DNA of 28,446 bases from CAYGZA01 sp964354135 (GCA_964354135.1 CAYGZA010000045.1:1-28446), one strand, 5' to 3'; counted from the stretch's first letter, positions 8,338 to 16,630 are shown. Numbers and translations are program-made. The notes: a model not told the origin generated them from the sequence alone.

Positions 8338-10716
8338 ATGTGGAAGAGACTCACCTTGACGGCTGCTGTGCTTTGGGCGTCGCTTGCCGGCTGGGCTGCC
8401 GAGCCGCGGCCCGCAGGCCGGAATCTCCTCCGCAACGGCGGCCTGGAAGAGATCGGCCTGGAAGGGCTGCCGGCGGGCTTTGGCAAAGCGATTTATGGGG
8501 CCCAGCCGGCGATCGGCTTCGACAGGACCGTTTTCAAGGACGGGCGGCAGTCGATGAAGATAAGTGCGGATCGGCCCTCGGACGCGGCAGTTGCCCAGGA
8601 CGTCCCCGTCAAGCCCGGCGGCATTTACCGCTTTAGCGGCTGGGTCCGCACCCGCGACCTCGCCCCTGAGCCGCGATCCTGGACCTACGGGACGTTTCAG
8701 ATCCAGGACATCCACGGCCGCACCATCGCGCGGCTCAGGAACCACAAGGGGACCGCCGACTGGACCCGCGAGGATGTCTACTTCCGCGCCCCGGCCGACG
8801 GGAAGGCCCACGTGGTCTGTTTCTTCGTCGGTTTCGGGAAGGGGACGGGCACGGCGTGGTTCGACGACTTGCGGCTCGAGGAAGCCGCGGCCGCCAACGA
8901 GATCGTCGTCACCACCAAGCGGCTTCAGAAGGAGCCGATCTCGCCCCTGATCTACGGCAATTTCGTGGAACTCTTGAGCGATCTGGTTCCCTCCATGTGG
9001 GCCGAGAAGCTCGACGTGACGAGCTTCGAATACTTACGCACGCCCGAGGAGCGGCAAAGGCGGCAGTCTCGCTTCGTCTTCGATCCCAAGGTCGATCCGC
9101 GGGACCGGCTTTGGTGCCCGTTGGGCGACAAGGCCCGCGGAGACTGGCTGCTGGACGACGACCGGCCCTTCAACGGGCATGTTTCGCAGCGGATCCGGCT
9201 GGCCGCCGGCGGCAGCGAGGCGGGGATCGCCCAGGACGGAATCGCCGTGGAGCAGGGTGAGAAGTATCGCTTCGTCGGGCATTTCCGGCAGCAGGAGTTG
9301 GCCGGCCCGGTCTTCGTGGAACTCCGCCGCGGCGAGAAGGTGCTTGCCCTGGAGAAGATCGACGGAATTGGCGCCGATTGGTCGCGCCGGCAAGTGACGC
9401 TGCGGCCTGAGGCGACCGCCACGGATGCGACCTTCGTATTGCGCGTGGCCTCGCCTGGCACGTTGTGGGTAGACCGCGTGTCGCTGGTGCCCGAGAAAAC
9501 CGCCGACGGCTGGCGGCCCGACGTTGTGGAAGCCATCCGCCGGATGAAGCCGGGCGTCCTGCGATGGGGTGGAAGCACCGTCGAGGGCTACGACTGGAAG
9601 ACCGGCGTCGGCCCGTGGGAAAAGCGGGTCCCGTTTGCCAATCCGTACTGGGGCCGGGTGGACCCGAACTTCGTGGGCATCGATGAGTTCGCGGCCTTCT
9701 GCCGCGCGACCGGGGCGGAGCCCTTGATCTGCGTTCGCTGGAGCGGCCAGAGGCCCTCGGATGCCGCCGAGCTGGTCCAGTACTGCAACGGTGCGGCGGC
9801 GACTCCCATGGGGGCGCACCGGGCCAAGAACGGACATCCCGAGCCTTATGGCGTCAAGTACTGGCAGATCGGCAACGAGGTGAGCGGCCGACAGTACGAT
9901 GCCTCGTTCGTCGAGTTCGCTCGTGCGATGAAGAACGCCAATCCGGCGATCAAGATTCTCTCGGCCTTCACGTCCGACGAGCTCATGGCGAGCGCCGCCG
10001 AGTGGATCGACTACGTCTCGCCGCACCACTACGACTGCGCGAATCTGGAGGGCACCGAGGCCGACATCCAGCGGCACGCCGAGATGATCGAGCGGCTCGG
10101 GCGGGGCCGGCCGATCAAGATCGCCGTCACCGAATGGAACACCACGGCCGCCGGCTGGGGCCTGGAGCGGCGACACCTCTGGACCCTCCAGAACGGCCTG
10201 GCTTGCGCCCGCTACCTGAACCTCTGCCACCGCCATAGCGACCTGGTGAAGATCGCCTGCCGATCCAACATCTCCAATAGCTACTGCTCGGGAATCATCC
10301 AGACGAACAACCGCGCCCTTTACCGCACGCCGGCCTATCATGTCTCGCGGCTCTACGCGGAACACGGCGGTGTGCACCCGCTGGCCCTGGGAGAGCCCGC
10401 GGCACTGTTGGACTTGGACATCTCCGCCAATCTGAGTGCCGACGGCAAGCGGGTCTCGTTGATCGCGGTGAATGCGGGCCGCGAGCCGGTCGTCAAGTCG
10501 ATCGATCTTGCGGCCTTCGGCAAGGTTCACCCTGCGGCGACCGTGTGGACGATCGCCGACGCCGACGACGCCCGCGACCCGGAGGCCACCAACACGTTCG
10601 AGCGGCCGGAGCGGATCGCGGTCCGCACGACGACCATCACCACGGCGGGATCGCGGTTTGTGTATCGCTTTCCGGCGATCTCAGTAACGCTGATGGAGGC
10701 GACACGGGGAGAGTGA
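8338..10716 (+). CDS. Secreted GH51 alpha-L-arabinofuranosidase with two accessory beta-sandwich domains
   Basis: 792 residues, with a Sec signal peptide (MWKRLTLTAAVLWASLAGWA, cut near residue 20). Residues ~28-182 form a CBM4/9-like beta-sandwich opening with NLLRNGGLEE and closing with AWFDDLRLEE. The GH51 barrel starts at ~188 (SPLIYGNFVE) and is interrupted at ~250-385 by a second sandwich (GKYRF/VDRVSLVP style) before resuming at GVLRWGGSTVEGYDW. The acid/base is E514 in QIGNEVSG and the nucleophile is E599 in VTEWN. Both are present, so the enzyme should be active. C-terminal residues ~640-792 are the family's beta-sandwich. The enzyme would remove arabinose side chains from plant or algal polysaccharide outside the cytoplasm. 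AGGAGGG lies seven bases before the ATG. It is a single-gene unit ending at a strong terminator. Confidence 0.92.
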   Translation: MWKRLTLTAAVLWASLAGWAAEPRPAGRNLLRNGGLEEIGLEGLPAGFGKAIYGAQPAIGFDRTVFKDGRQSMKISADRPSDAAVAQDVPVKPGGIYRFSGWVRTRDLAPEPRSWTYGTFQIQDIHGRTIARLRNHKGTADWTREDVYFRAPADGKAHVVCFFVGFGKGTGTAWFDDLRLEEAAAANEIVVTTKRLQKEPISPLIYGNFVELLSDLVPSMWAEKLDVTSFEYLRTPEERQRRQSRFVFDPKVDPRDRLWCPLGDKARGDWLLDDDRPFNGHVSQRIRLAAGGSEAGIAQDGIAVEQGEKYRFVGHFRQQELAGPVFVELRRGEKVLALEKIDGIGADWSRRQVTLRPEATATDATFVLRVASPGTLWVDRVSLVPEKTADGWRPDVVEAIRRMKPGVLRWGGSTVEGYDWKTGVGPWEKRVPFANPYWGRVDPNFVGIDEFAAFCRATGAEPLICVRWSGQRPSDAAELVQYCNGAAATPMGAHRAKNGHPEPYGVKYWQIGNEVSGRQYDASFVEFARAMKNANPAIKILSAFTSDELMASAAEWIDYVSPHHYDCANLEGTEADIQRHAEMIERLGRGRPIKIAVTEWNTTAAGWGLERRHLWTLQNGLACARYLNLCHRHSDLVKIACRSNISNSYCSGIIQTNNRALYRTPAYHVSRLYAEHGGVHPLALGEPAALLDLDISANLSADGKRVSLIAVNAGREPVVKSIDLAAFGKVHPAATVWTIADADDARDPEATNTFERPERIAVRTTTITTAGSRFVYRFPAISVTLMEATRGE

Positions 10717-10722
10717 GCTCGT

Positions 10723-10752
10723 AAAGCCCACGGGTTGCCACCCGTGGGCTTT
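10723..10752. terminator. Strong bidirectional hairpin terminator
   Basis: AAAGCCCACGGGT (10723-10735) and ACCCGTGGGCTTT (10740-10752) form a perfect 13-base stem with a TGCC loop, six bases after the GH51 stop. The A- and T-runs at the base let it work in both directions, serving GH51 and the convergent gene at 10871-11422. Confidence 0.85.
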
Positions 10753-10870
10753 GGCGTGCTGCTCACTTGACGCGATGCACCACGAAAACGTTCTTCTCAC
10801 CCGGCTTGAGCAGAATTGGCCCATAGCCCATTGCACGCCGCCAGAATGCAGCAAGCAAGGCTCACCGGAG

Positions 10871-11422
10871 TCACGGGCCGTCACCGACCCTGGGCAGCGG
10901 TTGCGCCGACAGCTCCAGTGCCTCGACGCACGGCCGCTGGAAGATCACGACGTCGAATTGCGAGGCGGTCAGGGGGAGCATCGAGTCGTGTACCGTAACA
11001 TGGGTCATCGCGATGAAGCTCGGAAACGACGTCTCATCGGTGAGCAAGACGGACGGCACCGAGAGGCGCGGCAAGTGCAGAATGCCGGAAAGGACGCAGC
11101 CGGGCAGCACGATCACGGCCCCGTAACGACAACTCTCCTTGTACCTGTTGAACCGCTTCTCGGGCGCCTCATAGGGACCCTTAGGGATGGCCAGGAGAAT
11201 CCGGTCCTTCTTGAGAAAGAAGTGCTCTGAACGGACCAGGCCCGAGCTTTCCCCGCCAGTCCCCGCCACGGTCTCGGACATCTCGAGGATGTCGGAGCTG
11301 GAATCGTTCAACATGTCCGCGATTCGCGAGCCTCGGTTCATCACCAACCCCGCGTAACGGTGGTGGCGGGTGACCACCTCAACCGGCGTTGTGATACGGT
11401 CGGTGGAAGTCGTGTCGGACAT
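10871..11422 (-). CDS. DUF6812-like protein with two tandem copies of the domain
   Basis: 183 residues with no signal peptide or membrane segment. Two similar halves can be seen. Residues ~14-80 read VEVVTRHHRYAGLVMNRGSR..DMLNDSS..ILEM and end FFLKKDRILLAIP. Residues ~101-163 read GAVIVLPGCVLSGILHLPR, then FIAMTHVTVHDS and QFDVVIFQRP. Each copy has a strand pair with a G-h-h-x-x-R turn, an [LM]-[ST]-x-T-V-like strand and a final hydrophobic strand, as in the DUF6812 family (function unknown, frequent in planctomycetes). The domain call rests on pattern memory and is moderate. The ATG at 11422 has only a weak upstream AGGTAG. The gene converges on the GH51 gene with no obvious functional tie. 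Confidence 0.7.
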   Translation of the reverse strand: MSDTTSTDRITTPVEVVTRHHRYAGLVMNRGSRIADMLNDSSSDILEMSETVAGTGGESSGLVRSEHFFLKKDRILLAIPKGPYEAPEKRFNRYKESCRYGAVIVLPGCVLSGILHLPRLSVPSVLLTDETSFPSFIAMTHVTVHDSMLPLTASQFDVVIFQRPCVEALELSAQPLPRVGDGP

Positions 11423-11811
11423 ACGGGCTACCTATTCACGTGGACGAGAACCGGCATTGGCCCCGCGGACGCCTCGCCGCTCTGCCCCTAGCTCCTTACG
11501 TCGAACCGGCACACGAGCGGCATTACGAGCAGATACCTCGGCGGATAGTAATGCGGGTATTCTGGATAATCTAGAATGATTCTTTGGTGTATGTTGGCGG
11601 GACACGCTCGGGGAGAAAGCTCACCGCGATCCGGCTCGTGCGTGGTCACCCCCCCTTGGGGCAGGAATATCCGGAAAAATTGTCAAGGTTTACCCAGTTA
11701 TACCCGATGCCATTGTGAGTCCTTTCGGCCCCTCGTCCGCCGCCAAACTATAGCTCACGCGAGGCGGAAACGGGCCAACCGAGGCCCCGCGTCGAGTGGG
11801 GAGAAGTCCAG
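11423..11811. other. Divergent intergenic region before the secretin gene
   Basis: 389 bases with the starts of the DUF6812-like gene (minus) and the secretin (plus) at its ends. It is clearly AT-richer between about 11550 and 11710. It contains a near-perfect 19-base palindrome at 11559-11577 and a TTGTCA (11680-11685) followed too closely (13 bases) by TATACC to be a convincing promoter. No gene is supported here. Confidence 0.5.
11559..11577. promoter_or_regulatory. Candidate operator palindrome (ATTCT-n-GAT-n-ATC-n-AGAAT)
   Basis: A 19-base dyad with only the three spacer positions breaking symmetry. Its centre is odd (19 bases), the arms are AT-rich in a GC-rich genome, and it contains GATAAT (11565-11570), a five-of-six match to a -10 box. 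It lies between divergent genes, where a repressor or activator site is plausible. Confidence 0.4.
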
Positions 11812-13968
11812 ATGACCAGAATTCGACCACCCGAGTGCACAAGGGTGGGGTCCCGGCGTCGCCGACCGGACCCGGTGGGTGGGCCGTGTCGTGGCAAGGC
11901 TCCGGCATCGAATAGTCCTTGCGCTCTGCCAGCGACCTTTTCTGCTCGTCCCAGAAGGTGGTTAGCTCGATTCGTGCCCTGGGGACCTGTGATCGGGTTC
12001 GGCGGTCCCCTCGTACTGGGCGTAGTCCTGTTGGCGTTCTTCGGGGGCGACGGCAGCAACAACAGCACAAGCGGCGAAGAGCTTCGCGCGGGCGGCGGTC
12101 TACTGCCCTCTGCGGAACCCGCGGCAGGCATTCGCACTTCAACCCGCGCTTCGAGCCCCGGCGGGGCTACGGCGGGGCTGTTGGTCCCCGACTCCCTGTC
12201 GCCTCCATCGTCCTGGAAACCGGTTTTCGGGTCACCGCCGCGTCCACCGGACGCTCGGTCTCCGAGCAGCAAACCACAGCCCAAGGCCGATCTCGGGCAT
12301 CGGAGGGATCCCTATCCAGAGGAAATCATTCCGTGGGGGCAGTCCGCCTACGACTTGCCGGCGAGGGAGCTTTCTCCGGACGAGCAGAGGCGTTGGCAGA
12401 CCGACTGGGCGTTTTACCCACCGGCGGCCCGTCTTCGGGCGGATGATCCCCGTATGTCTCTGCCTCGCGCGATGCCGCCCCGCGGGCGCGAGGAGAAGCC
12501 GCCGGTTGTCCGGGTCTCGCACGAGGCCCCCGGCGAACCACCTCTGCCCGCGGAGGCACCCAGTCGGCAGGTAGCGAGCCCCATTCAAGTTCAGCTCAAC
12601 CCCAAGGAAACGCCCCAAACGAGACCTTCCCCGGGGGAAGCGGCGCCGCCCAGGGGCCGGTTGCCGCCGGTCACCCTCCACCTTGACGACGTGGACGTGC
12701 GTAAGGCACTCGAAATGCTCAGCAGGGACGGGGCCGTCAACATCCTGGTTTCGCCGGGGGTGAGGGGCCGCGTGACCGCGAATCTGACGAACATGAGCTT
12801 CGACGAGGCGCTCGGCGGGATCCTCAAGCTCTGCAACCTGGTAGCGCACCAGGAAAAGGGGATCCTGTTCGTGTATACCCCGGAGGAGTATGCCCAGTCC
12901 GACAAGAATCTCCGCCTGTTTCCGCTGGATCACGCCTCGACGGAAGACGTGGAGAAGGCCGTTCAGGGCCTTCTTTCCCCGGGGGGCAAGGTCTTCGTCA
13001 CCCAGAGTAACATGGCTGACAACAGGAAGACCCGGGACGTGGTCGTCGTGGAGGACGGGCCGAACCAGTTGCGGCGAATCGAACAGTACCTGTCTCAAAT
13101 CGACAGGCCGGCCCGGCAGGTCTTGATCGAGGCCCACGTCCTGCAGGTGGAGCTGAAGGACGAGAAGCACCACGGCGTCGACTTCAAGCACTTATTCGAG
13201 GTCATGAACAACCAGGTGGAGCTGCAGCTCCACGGGTTGGCGAATCCCGCGGCGCCGGAGGCGTTCTTCATCAACCTGAAAGGCGGGAACCTGACGGCGC
13301 TGATCGAGTGCCTCGAGTCGACGACCGACGCCAAGACCCTGGCTTCGCCCAAGATCCTCGTGATGAACGGCCAGAAGGCCCGGATTCAAATCGGCGAGAA
13401 GCTCGGGTACCGGGTCATCTTGACGACGGAAACCTCGTCCATGGAGCAAGTGAAGTTCCTGGAGGTGGGCGTCGTCCTGGACGTCTCGCCGCGGATCAGC
13501 CGGGACAATCAGGTCGCGCTGCGCGTCAAGCCGAAGGTTTCCAGCGGGCGGATCAATCCCGGCAGCGGGCTCCCGGAGGAGAAGACGACCGAGACGGAAA
13601 CCGACGTCTTGATGAGCGACGGCCAGGGCATGGTCATCGGCGGCTTGATCCAGGAGAAGGACGAAGACAAGCAAGCCAAGATCCCCTTCCTGGGCGACAT
13701 CTGGCTGATCGGCAAACTGTTCCAGCGCCGGGCGGTCGAGAAGAGCAGGAGCGAGATCATCATCACCCTGCTGCCGCGGGTCTTGCCTTACCCGCCGGAG
13801 TACGAGGCACAGGAGCAACAGGAAACCATGCGGGCCGAGACTCCGCTGGTCGAGGGTCCTTTGTGTCGCTATCCGCGAACGTGGGAACCCATCCTGCCCG
13901 ACGCGATCCGCAACCCGCGGATCATCCGGCCGCCGTGGATCGATCCCTACAATCCGCCGTGCGAATAG
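11812..13968 (+). CDS. Secretin of a type II secretion / type IV pilus-like system (GspD/PilQ family)
   Basis: 718-residue outer-membrane channel subunit. Residues 1-55 are basic and cytoplasm-like. A hydrophobic stretch (PWGPVIGFGGPLVLGVVLLAFF, ~56-78) follows, then a long proline-rich linker (~80-280). The secretin parts come next: an STN-like domain (VTLHLDDVDVRKALEML, ~285), an N1-type domain (LRLFPLDHASTEDVEKAV, ~365), and the C-terminal gate region with SPKILVMNGQKARIQIG (~512) and the signature VIGGLIQEKDEDKQAKIPFLG (~607). The ATG at 11812 follows GGGGAGAAG at a usable distance. The signal sequence is unusual: it is deeply internal and not obviously cleavable. The gene leads the pseudopilus locus but is separated from the next gene by 393 bases. 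Confidence 0.93.
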   Translation: MTRIRPPECTRVGSRRRRPDPVGGPCRGKAPASNSPCALPATFSARPRRWLARFVPWGPVIGFGGPLVLGVVLLAFFGGDGSNNSTSGEELRAGGGLLPSAEPAAGIRTSTRASSPGGATAGLLVPDSLSPPSSWKPVFGSPPRPPDARSPSSKPQPKADLGHRRDPYPEEIIPWGQSAYDLPARELSPDEQRRWQTDWAFYPPAARLRADDPRMSLPRAMPPRGREEKPPVVRVSHEAPGEPPLPAEAPSRQVASPIQVQLNPKETPQTRPSPGEAAPPRGRLPPVTLHLDDVDVRKALEMLSRDGAVNILVSPGVRGRVTANLTNMSFDEALGGILKLCNLVAHQEKGILFVYTPEEYAQSDKNLRLFPLDHASTEDVEKAVQGLLSPGGKVFVTQSNMADNRKTRDVVVVEDGPNQLRRIEQYLSQIDRPARQVLIEAHVLQVELKDEKHHGVDFKHLFEVMNNQVELQLHGLANPAAPEAFFINLKGGNLTALIECLESTTDAKTLASPKILVMNGQKARIQIGEKLGYRVILTTETSSMEQVKFLEVGVVLDVSPRISRDNQVALRVKPKVSSGRINPGSGLPEEKTTETETDVLMSDGQGMVIGGLIQEKDEDKQAKIPFLGDIWLIGKLFQRRAVEKSRSEIIITLLPRVLPYPPEYEAQEQQETMRAETPLVEGPLCRYPRTWEPILPDAIRNPRIIRPPWIDPYNPPCE

Positions 13969-14129
13969 CCCTCTTCCCGGCGGCGCCGCGCAGCGGGTCC
14001 GAAGAATTCCGGCGGTTTGCACGGTTTGCCCCAGCCGGATAGGGGCGTTTCCTCTACCTGCCGAAAAAGGGGCCGCGCGGTTGCGTAGGGGCCCCGCCCT
14101 CCCAGCCGGCCGCCGCCGGATCCTCCCGT

Positions 14130-14158
14130 TTGACAGCCTGGGAATCCTAAGCTAGAGA
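14130..14158 (+). promoter_or_regulatory. Candidate promoter for the pseudopilin gene
   Basis: A perfect TTGACA (14130-14135) is followed after 17 bases by TAGAGA (14153-14158), which matches the -10 box at only three positions. A dyad overlaps it. The pilin ATG is about 200 bases downstream, a long leader. Confidence 0.35.
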
Positions 14159-14175
14159 ATCCTTAGTGTCCCAGG
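14137..14175. promoter_or_regulatory. Two-part dyad overlapping the candidate pilin promoter
   Basis: CCTGGGA (14137-14143) pairs with TCCCAGG (14169-14175), and inside it CTAAG (14147-14151) pairs with CTTAG (14162-14166). It could act as a DNA operator over the -10 region or as an RNA stem-loop. Confidence 0.4.
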
Positions 14176-14361
14176 CACTAGTCTGGGAACCGCCAGCTAC
14201 GCCAGCGCACAGTCCGATTGCAGCGGCACACTCGCGAAGGCCGCTGCGATCTTCGCTCCGGAGCGGGCAAACGGGTAGGCACCCGGCGGTGGACCTCATC
14301 GCCCGGATGTCCCAGCGGACAACGTGGTATTCTTTTCGGGACCTTCTTTTCGGGAGACGAC

Positions 14362-14814
14362 ATGATGAACCTGCAATGTTCTCACTCTGAGGTAAGGAAT
14401 CGCAAGGGGTTTTCGCTCGTTGAGTTGTCGGTGGTGGTGATCATCATCGGCGTGCTGGCCGCCTTTGGAATTCCGCGGATGCTCAAGAGCGTCGAGCGGT
14501 CCAAGGCCGCCGAGTCCTTCCAGTACTTGGCCACGGTCCGGGCAGCCCAGGAGCGTTATCAAGCCCGCCAGAGCACCTATGCCGCCCTACTGACCGATCT
14601 GGACATGGAGCAGAGTCCGCCGAAGTACTTCTCGGTAGGCACCATCGGGCCGGGCGCGTCGGGCTCGCTCGAGAACTCGTGGTCGCTGACACTCACCCGG
14701 GCGGGTGCGGCGGCCGGTTACGGCGCCTATACCGTGACCTTCACGCAAGACGGATACGACTCGGTCAACAGCACCATCGAGACGATGCCGGACATCAATC
14801 CTTCGGGAACCTAA
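14362..14814 (+). CDS. Major pseudopilin (type IV pilin-like, GspG-like)
   Basis: 150 residues. The short leader ends in RNRKG, with the prepilin peptidase cut before FSLVELSVVVIIIGVLAAFGIP. Glu at +5 is present, and the hydrophobic helix continues to about residue 40. The C-terminal domain is small (about 110 residues), contains no cysteine pair and has the SLTLTRAGAAAGYGAYTVTFTQDGYD strand region. The start is the first of two adjacent ATGs (14362/14365), downstream of GGGAG. As the pseudopilin nearest the secretin, standing alone before a hairpin, it is most likely the major, highly expressed subunit. It would be processed by a prepilin peptidase encoded elsewhere and assembled in the inner membrane. 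GspG versus PilA cannot be decided from sequence alone. Confidence 0.9.
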   Translation: MMNLQCSHSEVRNRKGFSLVELSVVVIIIGVLAAFGIPRMLKSVERSKAAESFQYLATVRAAQERYQARQSTYAALLTDLDMEQSPPKYFSVGTIGPGASGSLENSWSLTLTRAGAAAGYGAYTVTFTQDGYDSVNSTIETMPDINPSGT

Positions 14815-14900
14815 CGTGCCGCGGTCCCGCTAGGTGGTCCCCGAGTGTGCCGGTCCCGGCCGGCCAGGGAATTTGCAACCTGTTTCATCGGGATGGCCCT

Positions 14901-14928
14901 CCGCGCCGGGCGCATCGGCCCGGCGCGG
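14901..14928 (+). terminator. Strong hairpin between pseudopilin and pilMN-like gene
   Basis: An 11-base perfect GC stem, CCGCGCCGGGC (14901-14911) with GCCCGGCGCGG (14918-14928), and a six-base loop. A short CTGTTT follows after ten more bases. It lies about 85 bases after the pilin stop and could be a leaky terminator or an mRNA 3'-stabilising element that lets the pilin exceed the assembly proteins. Confidence 0.55.
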
Positions 14929-15070
14929 GAGGCCGCGCTGTTTGCGATGTCCCGCCACCTCTTGCGGCCGAACGAGGATCGGCTTCGCGATCGTGCCAAG
15001 CCGCCGGGGTGACGCCTATTCCCTCGGCGCCAAGAGGCCGCCCGCCGCGGCGGGAAAGGACTGACGTGGC

Positions 15071-16630
15071 ATGAGATCGCTGCTCACTAGAATCGGCCTG
15101 CCGAAAGCCATCGGCTTGTACGTCGAAGAGGACGTCATCACGGCAAGCCAAATCGTCGCCGCGCCGTGGGGCGCCGTGGAGACCTGCCGCCGCGAGGAAA
15201 AGGTGGCGCCGGGCGGACTCGCCGAGGCCCTCAAGCGGTTGACCGAGTCTCACGGTGGACGTGGCGGGTTCCGCCGGGTTCCCGTGGCGGTCGTGTTGCC
15301 CGCGCAGCGGGTTTATTTCGCCACGCGACCCATTCAGATCACCGCCAGCGACGCGTCGCCCCACGTATTGCTCCGCGAGGCGCTGCGGTCGGCGAGCGTT
15401 TCCGTGAGCGACATGGCCGTCGACGTGATCAAGGCACAGCCGGACAAGCGCCTCGTGGCGGGGATTGTCGCCTGCGACGCAGAGTACATGCGCGGTCTCC
15501 TGAAGGCCCTCAAGGACTGCGGCATTCGCCCGGTGCGCGCGGAGCCGGGGCCGTGCGCGCTGTTGCGGGCGGCGGCCCACCGCTATCGTGCCGGCCGGAA
15601 TGCGAAGGTCGTGTTGCGGCTGTTTCTCAGCGAGTCCGAAGCGCTGGCCGTCCTGGTCGTCAACAAGCTGCCGGTGGTTTGGCGGTACTTGTCCCTGCCG
15701 CGGGGCGACGAAGCGTCGACCATCCTTTCGGCAGCCCGGTCCCTCGTGATGGTGAGCAGGGACTGCGGGATCGAATCCCCCCTGGACATGGTGCTGCTGC
15801 ACGGCCGCCCGGACCTGGCGCGGCTCTTGGACGTGGACTGGATGCAGGAGCAGATGCGGGTCCCGGTCCGCTGGTTCGACGGGCCGGGCCTGGAAAACGG
15901 GCAGATCGCCTTCGGCTCGGCTCTCGGCTGCTGGAACCTGGAGCAGCGGGCGTTCGACCTGTCGCACTCGCTCAAGCCGCGAGCGTCGTTCCGGGAGATA
16001 TTTCCATGGCGGGAGGTGGCCGCTCAGGTGGTCCTGCTCTTGTGCATGGCCCTGTTCCTGCTGCACCGCTATAGCGGCTTGCAGGAATCCTATGCGGCCC
16101 TCCAAGTACACAACGCCCAAAACATCCATACGGGGTCGGTGCAGGAATCGCAGCTCGCGCAAGAAAAGCAGGATCTCGAGCAGCGGATCGCCGCCGTCGC
16201 GAAGTTCCTCGGCACCCGCGTCATCTGGACCTCCTACGAGCGCGAGCTGGCCGGGTGCCTGCCCGCCAACACGTTTCTCACCTCGTTCCAGGGGACCAGC
16301 GAGCTGGAATCGGCAGAGCAGAAGAAGAGCCGCGGAAAGGCGAAGAAGAGCCTGGTCCTTCAGGGGACGGCGCTGATCTCCCAAAGCGGGCTCATGCCGC
16401 GGGAAATCGACCTCTTGCTGGACAAGCTGCGCGGGCATCCGGCGCTGAAGCGCGACTTTCCGGTGGTGGAGCTGACCGCGCTCAAACAAGGTCAGCGTTT
16501 GGCCAACGAGACCCCGGCCGCCTTCTTCACGGTCGTCTGCCTGCCCAAGACCCAAGACAAGCCCGGGACGCCGCAGGGGACCAAGAGCGACATGGGACTG
16601 AGCGAGGCGATTTATGGACCCCAGCGATAA
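15071..16630 (+). CDS. PilM-PilN fusion (GspL-like inner-membrane assembly protein)
   Basis: 519 residues. Residues ~1-300 resemble the actin-like PilM/GspL cytoplasmic domain (AIGLYVEEDVITASQI near the start). One membrane helix follows at ~315-333 (VAAQVVLLLCMALFLL). Then comes a short coiled coil (QLAQEKQDLEQRIAAV) and a periplasmic PilN-like ferredoxin-type domain with ELAGCLPANTFLTSFQG. In type IV pili these are separate PilM and PilN proteins. The fused form is the GspL plan, where it links the assembly ATPase to the periplasm. The ATG at 15071 follows GGAAAGGA. Its end overlaps the next gene by 17 bases. Family similarity is weak at residue level, but the architecture and position are convincing. 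Confidence 0.82.
   Translation: MRSLLTRIGLPKAIGLYVEEDVITASQIVAAPWGAVETCRREEKVAPGGLAEALKRLTESHGGRGGFRRVPVAVVLPAQRVYFATRPIQITASDASPHVLLREALRSASVSVSDMAVDVIKAQPDKRLVAGIVACDAEYMRGLLKALKDCGIRPVRAEPGPCALLRAAAHRYRAGRNAKVVLRLFLSESEALAVLVVNKLPVVWRYLSLPRGDEASTILSAARSLVMVSRDCGIESPLDMVLLHGRPDLARLLDVDWMQEQMRVPVRWFDGPGLENGQIAFGSALGCWNLEQRAFDLSHSLKPRASFREIFPWREVAAQVVLLLCMALFLLHRYSGLQESYAALQVHNAQNIHTGSVQESQLAQEKQDLEQRIAAVAKFLGTRVIWTSYERELAGCLPANTFLTSFQGTSELESAEQKKSRGKAKKSLVLQGTALISQSGLMPREIDLLLDKLRGHPALKRDFPVVELTALKQGQRLANETPAAFFTVVCLPKTQDKPGTPQGTKSDMGLSEAIYGPQR

Larger units (their letters stand above)
13969..14361. other. Intergenic region between secretin and major pseudopilin
   Basis: 393 bases with no supported gene. 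It holds a possible promoter (14130-14158) overlapping a two-part dyad (14137-14175), and the pilin ribosome binding site GGGAG at about 14352-14356. The first 150 bases are very GC-rich with no clear T-tailed terminator for the secretin gene. Confidence 0.5.

Noticed and set aside
9034..10530. 498-codon minus-strand frame inside the GH51 gene
   Set aside because: It is a shadow. The plus strand carries the GH51 catalytic residues and signal peptide.
11680..11704. TTGTCA plus TATACC as a promoter for the secretin gene
   Set aside because: The spacing is 13 bases, too short for a sigma-70-type promoter.
14885..16555. 556-codon minus-strand frame opposite the PilMN fusion
   Set aside because: It has no motif and no ribosome binding site, and it spans the intergenic hairpin. 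The plus strand fits the operon.
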